Shown: positions 5,833 through 12,507 of the stretch, in pieces
Numbering within the stretch: the stretch's first letter is position 1
Layout of the letters: each line of letters begins with the position of its first letter
NCBI GenBank assembly: GCA_002428365.1
Contig: DIVW01000045.1
Span: forward strand, 91,773 to 105,700
DNA from: Propionibacteriaceae bacterium UBA6122
Lineage (GTDB): Bacteria; Actinomycetota; Actinomycetes; Propionibacteriales; Propionibacteriaceae
DNA: 13,928 nt
Reading direction: 5' to 3'
Program-made: the position numbers and the translations under genes
Notes under the pieces: generated by a model
The model's input: the letters and a program-made list of their open reading frames with translations, nothing else
Told to the model about the DNA's origin: nothing
The model's database searches: none

Positions 5833-8805
5833 TCAGCGCTCTAGGGCGCGACGCTGGCCCATCTGGGAGATCATGTGCTCCTGCATGTCGAGCAGTGGCT
5901 CGCCTTCGGCGTTGGTGGTGTGTTGGCGCCAGTCCTCGCCGTCCAGCCACCAGGCGGCCGTGCCCTCGTCGAAGGCCTGGTCGAAGAGCTGCTCGATCTG
6001 GGCGATGTGGGCCGGATTGGCCAGGCCGACGATCACCTCGACCCGGCGATCGAGGTTGCGGTGCATCAGGTCTGCCGACCCGATGCCGACCTGGGGATGG
6101 CCCCCGTTGGCGAACCAGAACAGTCGGCTGTGTTCGAGAAAGCGGCCCAGGATGCTGCGCACTCGAATGTTGTCGCTGACCCCAGGAATCCCGGGACGGA
6201 CCGCGCAGATGCCACGCACCCAAAGGTCAACCGGCACGCCCGCCTGGGAGGCCCGGTAGAGGGCATCGGTGATGGTCTCATCGACAATCGAGTTCAACTT
6301 GAGCCGGATACCCGCGGGCAGCCCAGCCCGGTGGTTGTTGATCTCCCGGTTGATCGCCGAGATCAGGCCCTTGCGCACTGAGTGCGGTGCCACCAACAGC
6401 CGGCGGTAGCTCGTCTCCTGCGACATGCCGGAGAGGTGGTTGAACAGCTTGGCAACGTCTTCGGTGATCACCGCATTCGAGGTGAGCAGGCCCATGTCTT
6501 CATAAAGCCGGGCGGTCTTCGGGTTGTAGTTGCCGGTGCCGATGTGGCAGTAGCGACGCAGCCCGGCTGGCTCCTCGCGCACGACCAGCGACAGCTTGCA
6601 GTGGGTCTTCAGGCCCAGCACCCCGTAGACAACATGGCAGCCAGCCTTCTCCAGCTTGCGGGCCCAGGCGATGTTGGCTTGCTCGTCGAAGCGGGCCTTG
6701 ATCTCGACCAGCGCCAGCACCTGCTTGCCGGCCCGGGCTGCCTCGATCAGGGCATCGATGATCGGGGAATCGCCCGAGGTGCGATACAGGGTCTGCTTGA
6801 TCGCCAGGACGGCCGGATCGGCGGCGGCCTGTTCGATGAACCGCTGCACGCTGGTGGCAAACGAGTCATAGGGATGCTGCAGCAACACATCGCGGCTCTT
6901 CAGCGCGGCGAACATGTCGGCCGGTTGGGCGGTCTCCACCTTGGCCAGCTCTGGGTGGGTCTTGGGCAAGAAGGAGGGGTATTTCAGCGAATCGCGGTTC
7001 AGGTCGGCCAGGGAGAACAGGCCGCGCAGATCGAGCGGACGGGGCAGCTTGAAGACTTCACCCTCGTCGATATCGAGCTCGCTGATGAGCAGCTCCAGCA
7101 TGCCTTCGTTGATATCTGCCTCAACCTCGAGCCGTACTGGCGGGCGTCCGGTCTTGCGACGCAGCAGCTCCTTCTCCAGGGCGAACAGCAGGTTTTCGGC
7201 GTCGTCCTCTTCAACTTCGACATCTTCGTTGCGGGTGACCCGGAAGGTGCTGTGCGCCACGATCTCCATGCCGGAGAACAGCTGGCCCAGATGCGGGGCG
7301 ATCACCTCTTCCAGCGGAATGAACCGGTCATTGCCCAGCGAAACGAAGCGGCTCAGGATGGTGGGCACCTTCACCCGGGCGAACTGGCGCACCCCGGTGG
7401 TGGGATTCATCACCAGCACCGCCAAGTTCACGCTCAGCCCGGAAATGTAGGGGAACGGGTGGGACGGGTCGACGGCCAGCGGGGTAAGGACGGGGAAAAT
7501 CCGGTTCTCGAACAGCTCGGTCATTTTCCGACGCTCTTCGTCGTTGAGCTCGGTCCAAGCCAGAATCTGGATGCCGTTAGCGGCCAGTTCGGGCCGGATC
7601 TCGTCGGCGAAGACTCGGGTGACTTCGTTCACCAGGTCGCGGGTGCGGTCAAGGATTGTTGCCATGAGGGCACCGGGCATCATGCCGGAGTTGGACGGCA
7701 CAGCCACCCCGGCGGCAATCCGGCGCTTCAGACCGGCCACTCGCACCATGAAGAACTCGTCGAGGTTGCCGGAGAAGATGGCCAGGAACCGGGCCCGTTC
7801 CAGTAGCGGCACCCGCTTGGAGTCGCGGGCCAGATCGAGCACTCGCTCGTTGAAGGCCAGCCAGCTGAGTTCGCGGTCGTTGTAGCGGTCGGCAGGCAGC
7901 TCAGGCAGGCCCTCGGCGTGCTCGTCAAGGTCGACGTGGCCGTCGGTGAACGTCATTGACTGCTCCTGCTGCATCGATTCGTAGAAGACGTCGCGGTGTG
8001 CCTCGATGAACCCCGCGCGCTCATACATTCTTACCGCGATCTCGTCGGCACTGTCGACGTACAGCTCAACGGTGGGCAAACCCTTGGCAGCAAGGTGAGA
8101 CATGCCAGCGTCCAGCAGGGCCTTGCCGTAGCCACGTCCCTGCGCTCGCGGTGCCACGGCTACCACGTACACCTCGCCGCTGTCAGCGGCAGTTTTGGTC
8201 CAGTGGAAGCCGGCCAAGCCGTCGGCATCGAAGCCGAGGATCAGCCCGTCCGGATCGAACCAGTCTTCGGCCATCCGAGTAGCCAGGCCAGTTGCGTCCA
8301 GGGACCCCTGTTCGTGGTGGTGGACGAAAGCGGCGGCGTTGACGGCCAGCAACTCAGCGGCATCGGTTGGTTGATAGCCGCGCAGGCTCAGCCCGTTGAT
8401 TTCGGTGGCGGCGGGTAGCCCGGCCAGTGGTCGCGCCATCACCAGCAGGCTACGAGCCGGCCGCAAGCCGAGGCTGGCGGCAAAGCCGCGGGCTGGCTCC
8501 AGATCACCGAAAGCCCAGATTCCGACCCGCTCGGGGTCGGGAAGCTCACCCCAAAGCCTGGTGCCCACCCCGCGGCGGCGCCACTCGGGATCGACCACGA
8601 GTTGCACAGTGGCTAGGGCCGGTTGCCAGTTCAGGTAGCCGATCAGCGCTTCGCCTTCGCTGACCAGGACGTGCCGGGAGTAGGTGTCGACCAGCGAAAA
8701 CTGCGCTTCCTCATTGAGGGGAACCACGCCGTCGAAGTCGGCCGCCCGGCCGGCCAGTGCGCGCACAGCGGCTGCTTGGGCTGACGTGAGTTGGTGGGTC
8801 CACAC
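5833..8805 (-). CDS. mshD-ppk: Fusion protein: mycothiol synthase (MshD-like, two GNAT domains) joined to polyphosphate kinase 1
   Basis: One open frame of about 990 residues. Residues below count from the longer TTG start at 8844; subtract 13 for the GTG at 8805. The first part (1-296) is a tandem GNAT protein. Acetyl-CoA loops are RRRGVGTRL (89-97) and AQGRGYGKAL (234-243), and GFHWTK (212-217) with GEVYVVAV (223-230) is a mycothiol-synthase signature. MshD acetylates Cys-GlcN-Ins to mycothiol. The second part (297-1003) is a complete 707-residue PPK1 with NLDEFFMVR near its start, catalytic His in GLKTHCKL (His748) and the second conserved His in RFLEHSR (His905). PPK1 makes polyphosphate from ATP. 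I prefer GTG 8805 because the encoded WTHQL resembles MshD N-termini; no start has a good ribosome binding site. An internal SD and ATG at 7956 could also give free PPK1. A one-base error near 7960-7985 would split it into two overlapping genes. Confidence 0.85.
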   Translation of the reverse strand: MWTHQLTSAQAAAVRALAGRAADFDGVVPLNEEAQFSLVDTYSRHVLVSEGEALIGYLNWQPALATVQLVVDPEWRRRGVGTRLWGELPDPERVGIWAFGDLEPARGFAASLGLRPARSLLVMARPLAGLPAATEINGLSLRGYQPTDAAELLAVNAAAFVHHHEQGSLDATGLATRMAEDWFDPDGLILGFDADGLAGFHWTKTAADSGEVYVVAVAPRAQGRGYGKALLDAGMSHLAAKGLPTVELYVDSADEIAVRMYERAGFIEAHRDVFYESMQQEQSMTFTDGHVDLDEHAEGLPELPADRYNDRELSWLAFNERVLDLARDSKRVPLLERARFLAIFSGNLDEFFMVRVAGLKRRIAAGVAVPSNSGMMPGALMATILDRTRDLVNEVTRVFADEIRPELAANGIQILAWTELNDEERRKMTELFENRIFPVLTPLAVDPSHPFPYISGLSVNLAVLVMNPTTGVRQFARVKVPTILSRFVSLGNDRFIPLEEVIAPHLGQLFSGMEIVAHSTFRVTRNEDVEVEEDDAENLLFALEKELLRRKTGRPPVRLEVEADINEGMLELLISELDIDEGEVFKLPRPLDLRGLFSLADLNRDSLKYPSFLPKTHPELAKVETAQPADMFAALKSRDVLLQHPYDSFATSVQRFIEQAAADPAVLAIKQTLYRTSGDSPIIDALIEAARAGKQVLALVEIKARFDEQANIAWARKLEKAGCHVVYGVLGLKTHCKLSLVVREEPAGLRRYCHIGTGNYNPKTARLYEDMGLLTSNAVITEDVAKLFNHLSGMSQETSYRRLLVAPHSVRKGLISAINREINNHRAGLPAGIRLKLNSIVDETITDALYRASQAGVPVDLWVRGICAVRPGIPGVSDNIRVRSILGRFLEHSRLFWFANGGHPQVGIGSADLMHRNLDRRVEVIVGLANPAHIAQIEQLFDQAFDEGTAAWWLDGEDWRQHTTNAEGEPLLDMQEHMISQMGQRRALER
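7954..7968 (-). promoter_or_regulatory. Internal ribosome binding site and ATG at the MshD/PPK junction
   Basis: On the minus strand AGGAG is followed by CAGTCA and then ATG (start base 7956), an optimal Shine-Dalgarno spacing. The ATG is the natural N-terminus for a 707-residue PPK1 (MTFTDG). The site is in frame with the upstream GNAT domains, so ribosomes could make the fusion, free PPK1, or both. The TGA of ATGA here is one frame off the GNAT frame, the pattern left when a once-separate overlapping gene pair becomes fused. Confidence 0.65.
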
Positions 8806-8859
8806 CCTGGCAAGGCTACGGCCAACGGAGGCCCTCGGCACCAAGATCGGGCGTGCGGA

Positions 8860-9537
8860 TTAGCGGCGTCCGGAGCCGTCCGGGGAGAAGCGGTAGCCGA
8901 CGTTGCGGACGGTGCCGATGAGGGCTTCGTGTTCGGGGCCGAGCTTGGCGCGCAATCGGCGAACGTGGACGTCCACGGTGCGGGTGCCGCCGTAGTAGTC
9001 GTAGCCCCAAACGTCGGCCAGCAAATGCTCCCGGCTGAACACCCGGCCGGGATGCTGCACTAGGTACTTCAGCAACTCGAACTCGGTGTAGGTCAGATCG
9101 AGGGCCTCGCCGTCCAACACCACCGAGTAGGCGGCGTCGTCGATCACGATGCCGCCAGCCGAGATCAGGCCGTCGTTGGCAGCAGAGGTGGCCAGCAGCC
9201 GGATGCGCGCCTCAAACTCGGCCGGACCAGCGGTGTCGAGCAGCAGATCGGAAAGGCCCCAGTCGGCGGCTACCGCGGCCAGGCCGGATTCGGTGAGCAC
9301 CAGCAGCAGCGGAACCGTCGATCCGGAGGACTGAAAGAGCCGGGCCATCATCCGGGCGCCAGCCAGGTCAGCGCGTCCGTCCAACACCACGACATCGCAG
9401 CGAGCCGACTCAGTCAGCGCCTGGGTGTCGGCGGCGACGCCGTGAATTGAATGCGAGAGCAGGGCCAAAACGGGCAGTGAGCGTTCCGCGGGCACGCCAT
9501 TGGCGACCTCGTTGCTGACCAGCAACAGTTGCGCCAT
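8860..9537 (-). CDS. glnR: GlnR-like OmpR-family winged-helix response regulator
   Basis: DNA-binding regulator of 225 residues. The N-terminal part is a divergent receiver domain: an Asp is kept in VVVLDGR (Asp53), but the usual acidic pocket residues near the N-terminus are absent (MAQLLLVSNE). The C-terminal OmpR/PhoB winged helix has LTYTEFELLKYL, the recognition region GGTRTVDVHVRRLRAKLG and the wing IGTVRNVGYRF. That block is very close to what I recall of actinobacterial GlnR, an orphan nitrogen regulator whose gene lies beside mshD in mycobacteria. No sensor kinase gene is adjacent. The ATG at 9535-9537 is chosen over an upstream start at 9567 because AGGAGG lies just upstream. The mshD-ppk frame begins about 55 bp downstream. 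Winged-helix class is certain; GlnR orthology is likely. Confidence 0.85.
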   Translation of the reverse strand: MAQLLLVSNEVANGVPAERSLPVLALLSHSIHGVAADTQALTESARCDVVVLDGRADLAGARMMARLFQSSGSTVPLLLVLTESGLAAVAADWGLSDLLLDTAGPAEFEARIRLLATSAANDGLISAGGIVIDDAAYSVVLDGEALDLTYTEFELLKYLVQHPGRVFSREHLLADVWGYDYYGGTRTVDVHVRRLRAKLGPEHEALIGTVRNVGYRFSPDGSGRR

Positions 9538-9620
9538 CACCCCTCCTAAGGCCACCGTACGGGGCAAACTCTAGTGACCCCGCCGCGTTTTGCTGTACTT
9601 AGGTCCACGGATGGGGCAGT

Positions 9621-10049
9621 TCAGTCGACGTCGATGACCAGCGTCATGGGTCCGTCGTTGACCAATTCAACCGCCATCATCGCTCCAAAACGCCCGGTTT
9701 CTACCTGGGCGCCCAGCTCGCGTAGGGCGGCCACGAATGCCTCGACCAGGGGTTCACTAATCGGGGCGGGGGCTGCCTTCGACCATGACGGTCGCCGGCC
9801 CTTGCCGGTGTCGGCGTAGAGCGTGAACTGGCTGATCACCAACAGCGGTGCGCCGACTTCAGCACACGAGGTCTCCCCAGCCAGGATTCGCTGTTGCCAG
9901 ATCTTGGTCGCCAGTTTGGTTGCTGTTTGTTCGTTGTCGGTGTGGGTGACCCCAACCAACACCAGCAGCCCAGGGGCATCTATGCGGCCAACGACCGCGC
10001 CATCGACGCTTACCGAAGCTCGGCTGACTCGCTGCACTACTGCTCGCAC
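9621..10049 (-). CDS. dtd: D-aminoacyl-tRNA deacylase (DTD)
   Basis: Cytosolic proofreading enzyme that hydrolyses D-amino acids, and glycine from mischarged tRNA-Ala, off tRNA. The 142-residue protein has the DTD order of motifs: N-terminal RAVVQRVSRASV, SQFTLYADT, KGRRPSW, and the C-terminal cis Gly-Pro motif in NDGPMTLVID. GTG at 10049 is preferred because family members almost always begin M-RAVVQRV; an ATG four codons upstream (10061) is the alternative and adds MDGP. The canonical TKKGRRPSF stretch reads TGKGRRPSW here, a mild variation. It lies downstream of the DUF4184 gene and upstream of the GlnR-like gene, all on the minus strand. Identification is secure. Confidence 0.93.
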   Translation of the reverse strand: MRAVVQRVSRASVSVDGAVVGRIDAPGLLVLVGVTHTDNEQTATKLATKIWQQRILAGETSCAEVGAPLLVISQFTLYADTGKGRRPSWSKAAPAPISEPLVEAFVAALRELGAQVETGRFGAMMAVELVNDGPMTLVIDVD

Positions 10050-10095
10050 GGGCCCATCCAATCAGCTTTGGCAGCGCGCAGCCTCACTCGGTCGG

Positions 10096-10869
10096 TCAAT
10101 CACTCGAGTCGAGGACGCCAGCCCTGGTGGCCGGGGTGGCGGAGCGCCAGCCGTGGAGCCAACACAACGCAATGCCGACTACGGCCGCCGCACCAAGGCC
10201 ACCGGTGAGAGCGTTGAACGCGACCGCACCCGCACCGTCCTCTAGGGCTTCGTATTGCACGATCCGGCTGGCCGCCCCAGCCAGGCCGGTCAGCCCGAGC
10301 AGCCAGGGCAGCAGGGCTTTCAACGGGGACGGCGGCGCCACTGGCACTGCCGTTCGTGGCTGCCGCCAACCGACCCAGGCGATGATGGCCAAGCCGATCG
10401 CGCCGCTTAGGTATTGGGCCCACTGATGGCCGGGCCAGTGGCCGCCAACAGGGTTGGGGTAGGTCGCGGCTAGAAAGGCCAACTGCGTGCTGCCCCAGCG
10501 TCCAGCGTGGGTGAACGAATCCCAAAGCACATGAGTGCCGGCACCGAGCGCGACCGCCAGCACCACCGTCCAGGCTGGTGTAGAGCGCCAGTCCGCCGGA
10601 CGCCAACGTTCGCGCAGCCACGATGGGGCCAGGTCGTGTAGTGGTGTGGCCACCGAGCGCCAAAGCACCCACAGGCCCAGTCCGATCACCACATCGAGAC
10701 TCACCGTTGCCCACGGCTGGTGGGTCCAGGCGCTGATGCCGTAGAGACCGGGCACGTAGTAGGGCGCGTCCGGACTCATGCTGCCAGCGGCCAGCGCGGC
10801 CAGCGGCAAGGCCACCCCGAGGCGCCGCAGCGGTAGCACTGCGGCGATGTGGCTAGGCGTGAACGGCAT
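10096..10869 (-). CDS. DUF4184 family multi-pass membrane protein
   Basis: Predicted integral membrane protein of 257 residues. It begins MPFTPSHIAAVLPL, the diagnostic opening of the DUF4184 family, followed by SMSPDAPYYVPG and GTHVLWDSFTHAGRW. These His/Asp motifs recall the YdjM-like group of membrane-bound putative metal-dependent hydrolases. Five or six hydrophobic segments are visible, including the N-terminal one, about 58-75, about 105-120, about 160-175, and two near the C-terminus. The function of the family is not established. The ATG at 10867-10869 lies 6 nt after a TAGGTT -10-like element, so the transcript may be leaderless. It is divergent from the small membrane protein gene at 10946 and could be co-transcribed with dtd, whose start is about 46 bp downstream. 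Confidence 0.85.
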   Translation of the reverse strand: MPFTPSHIAAVLPLRRLGVALPLAALAAGSMSPDAPYYVPGLYGISAWTHQPWATVSLDVVIGLGLWVLWRSVATPLHDLAPSWLRERWRPADWRSTPAWTVVLAVALGAGTHVLWDSFTHAGRWGSTQLAFLAATYPNPVGGHWPGHQWAQYLSGAIGLAIIAWVGWRQPRTAVPVAPPSPLKALLPWLLGLTGLAGAASRIVQYEALEDGAGAVAFNALTGGLGAAAVVGIALCWLHGWRSATPATRAGVLDSSD

Positions 10870-10945
10870 GGCTCCAACCTAGGTCGCGGGCCCAAGGCCA
10901 GCGCGGTCGGAATGCCGTCGCCGCCTTGGCGGTTATGCTGCACAG
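10870..10945. promoter_or_regulatory. Divergent promoter region with two candidate leaderless -10 elements
   Basis: On the minus strand TAGGTT (10876-10881) ends 6 nt before the DUF4184 ATG. On the plus strand TATGCT (10934-10939) ends 6 nt before the GTG at 10946. Both match TANNNT, and the spacing puts the transcript start on the first base of the start codon, as in actinobacterial leaderless genes. A short inverted repeat, CCGCC-TT-GGCGG (10921-10932), lies just upstream of the plus-strand -10 and could bind a regulator. No clear -35 is seen on either strand. Confidence 0.45.
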
Positions 10946-11065
10946 GTGCTCAGCCTCGTCCCACTTTCCGTGACCGGATTGGTGCTGTTTACCGCCTGCC
11001 TGGTGTTGGCGGTGTTGGCCGGCTTGGGCATCTATGCCCTGCTGCGCGCCAAACGAGGAGAGTGA
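10946..11065 (+). CDS. Small single-pass membrane protein, 39 residues
   Basis: A short open frame starting GTG and ending TGA encodes an N-terminal stretch MLSLVPLSV, a long hydrophobic segment (about residues 10-33, ending GLGIYALL) and a basic tail RAKRGE. This predicts one transmembrane helix with a cytoplasmic C-terminus. The stop lies one base before the ATG of the nitrobindin-like gene, and the codons for the last residues (CGAGGAGAG) contain that gene's ribosome binding site. The two are therefore almost certainly co-transcribed and perhaps translationally coupled. TATGCT 6 nt upstream of the GTG suggests a leaderless promoter. I do not recognise the family. Membrane character, tight gene spacing and promoter position support a real gene. 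Confidence 0.6.
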   Translation: MLSLVPLSVTGLVLFTACLVLAVLAGLGIYALLRAKRGE

Positions 11066-11066
11066 A

Positions 11067-11564
11067 ATGGTCTTCGAGATCCCGGCCGATCTGAACCCGG
11101 CCCTGGTCGGGCTGGCCTGGCTGCGCGGACGTTGGGAAGGCACCGGCTATCGCCAGTGGCCCGGCGAAGAGAAGGTTAGTTACGCCATCCAGATCGACTT
11201 CGCCGACAACGGTGAGGATTTTCTGCACTACTTGGCCCAGGCCTTTGAGGTCGACGCCGGCGGCTTGCCAGCCAAGCCGCTGTTCATGGAGACCGGTTTT
11301 TGGCGTCCGTTGGCCGACGGCACCGTGGACGTGATGATGGCCTCGCCGGATGGCTACGCCGAGATTTGGTTCGGCAAGTTGCAGCCCGGGCGCCTCGATC
11401 TGATCACCGACGCGGTGGCCCGTACCCGGGATGCCAAGGTGGCCTACACCGCCGGCCGACGCCTCTACGGCACAGTCGACGGCAAGCTGATGTTCTCCTT
11501 CGATCGCGCCACCGAGACCGAAGAGCTGCAGCCCTACCTCTGGGCAACGCTGGCGCGACGATGA
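11067..11564 (+). CDS. Nitrobindin-like beta-barrel protein (FABP-like, DUF1794/THAP4 type) lacking the heme-ligand His
   Basis: A 165-residue protein of the nitrobindin family, small cytosolic beta-barrels of the fatty-acid-binding-protein type. True nitrobindins bind ferric heme and react with nitric oxide or peroxynitrite. The signature GRWEGTG (residues 21-27) and METGFWRP (74-81) are present, and length is typical. The C-terminal helix reads LQPYLWATLARR; at the position where family members usually carry the proximal heme His (PHL-like motif), this protein has Tyr157. It may therefore bind heme differently, or another small ligand. The mycobacterial homologue is Rv0813c, in a neighbourhood similar to this one. 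The ATG at 11067 is supported by GAGGAG about 8 nt upstream. Its stop overlaps the ygfZ start (ATGA). Confidence 0.88.
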   Translation: MVFEIPADLNPALVGLAWLRGRWEGTGYRQWPGEEKVSYAIQIDFADNGEDFLHYLAQAFEVDAGGLPAKPLFMETGFWRPLADGTVDVMMASPDGYAEIWFGKLQPGRLDLITDAVARTRDAKVAYTAGRRLYGTVDGKLMFSFDRATETEELQPYLWATLARR

Positions 11565-12478
11565 CCGTTCTGGTCGAGACCGGGGTGGACGTTGGTGCGG
11601 TGTGGCACCACGGCGATCCGTTCCGGGAGCAGAAGGCGCTCGTGGCCGGGGAGGCCGCAGTGGACCTGTCGCATCGGCCGGTGTTCACCATCAGCGGCGC
11701 TGACCGGCTGAGTTGGCTGCAGGCGATCACCTCGGCCGATTTCAACTCGCTGGCGCCCGGGGTGCCGATTACCGCCTACGTGCTGAACCCACAAGGGCAC
11801 CTCACGCACGCTTTCGCCGCGGTAGACGATGGGGCGCAGTTGTTCTGCCACACCGAGCCGGGTCACGACGTCGCGCTGATCGCCTGGCTACGCAAAATGG
11901 TGTTCGCGGCGCGGGTAGAGATCTCTGATCGCCTGGACGACTTCGCGGTGGGGGTCGCGCCGGGGGGCCGTCCGATGATCGTGGCGCGGGCGGAGTTGGA
12001 CGCCGCGCTTGGTCCCGTTCGGGCTGGCACCTGGGCGGTTGAGGCGCTGCGGATCGCGTCCGGGCTACCACGGGTCTTTCTTGATACCGATGAGCGCACT
12101 ATTCCCAACGAACTGGCCAATCCCGACGGCGAGGCGCTCGGGGCTGCGGTGCACCTGCGCAAGGGCTGCTACCCCGGCCAGGAGGCGGTGGCCCGCATCT
12201 ACAACCTTGGACGGCCGCCGCGACGACTCACCCTGCTTCACCTGGACGGCACCGCCAACGAATTGCCGCCGATCGGCGCCGAAGTGTTCGCCGGGGGCGT
12301 GGTGGTTGGCCGGATGGGCACCGCTGAGCGTCATTACGAGCTGGGTCCGATCGGACTGGCGCTGCTGAAGCGGCAGGTGCCGGTCGATGCCGCCTTGGTG
12401 GTGGCTGGAATCGATGCCGCCCAAGAGGTGCTGGTCGATCCCGAAGCCGGGCTACATTTTCGGCCCGCCGCGCGCTGA
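11561..12478 (+). CDS. ygfZ: YgfZ/GcvT-domain folate-binding protein (iron-sulfur cluster maintenance)
   Basis: A 305-residue protein of the YgfZ family, tetrahydrofolate-binding relatives of the glycine-cleavage T protein that support activity or repair of certain iron-sulfur enzymes. The decisive feature is KGCYPGQE (residues 201-208, conserved Cys203), the YgfZ signature, followed by RIYNLGRPPRRL. The N-terminal DRLSWLQAITSADFNSL and the VLNPQGH motif are also typical. The ATG at 11561 overlaps the nitrobindin-like stop by 4 bp, so translation is coupled. The frame is open upstream to 11300, but that part lies inside the nitrobindin-like gene and is not coding. The family function is known mainly from E. 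coli; its specific client enzymes here are unknown. Confidence 0.92.
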   Translation: MTVLVETGVDVGAVWHHGDPFREQKALVAGEAAVDLSHRPVFTISGADRLSWLQAITSADFNSLAPGVPITAYVLNPQGHLTHAFAAVDDGAQLFCHTEPGHDVALIAWLRKMVFAARVEISDRLDDFAVGVAPGGRPMIVARAELDAALGPVRAGTWAVEALRIASGLPRVFLDTDERTIPNELANPDGEALGAAVHLRKGCYPGQEAVARIYNLGRPPRRLTLLHLDGTANELPPIGAEVFAGGVVVGRMGTAERHYELGPIGLALLKRQVPVDAALVVAGIDAAQEVLVDPEAGLHFRPAAR

Positions 12479-12507
12479 ACCGGGCGTCCGGGAGCGATGA
12501 TTCAGCC

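Noticed and set aside
6382..7806. 474-codon open frame on the plus strand
   Set aside because: Fully antisense to the clearly coding PPK1 region, with Gly/Gln/His-rich composition typical of a reverse-strand artefact.
11300..11560. N-terminal extension of ygfZ
   Set aside because: It overlaps the nitrobindin-like gene in another frame; family members begin near the ATG at 11561.
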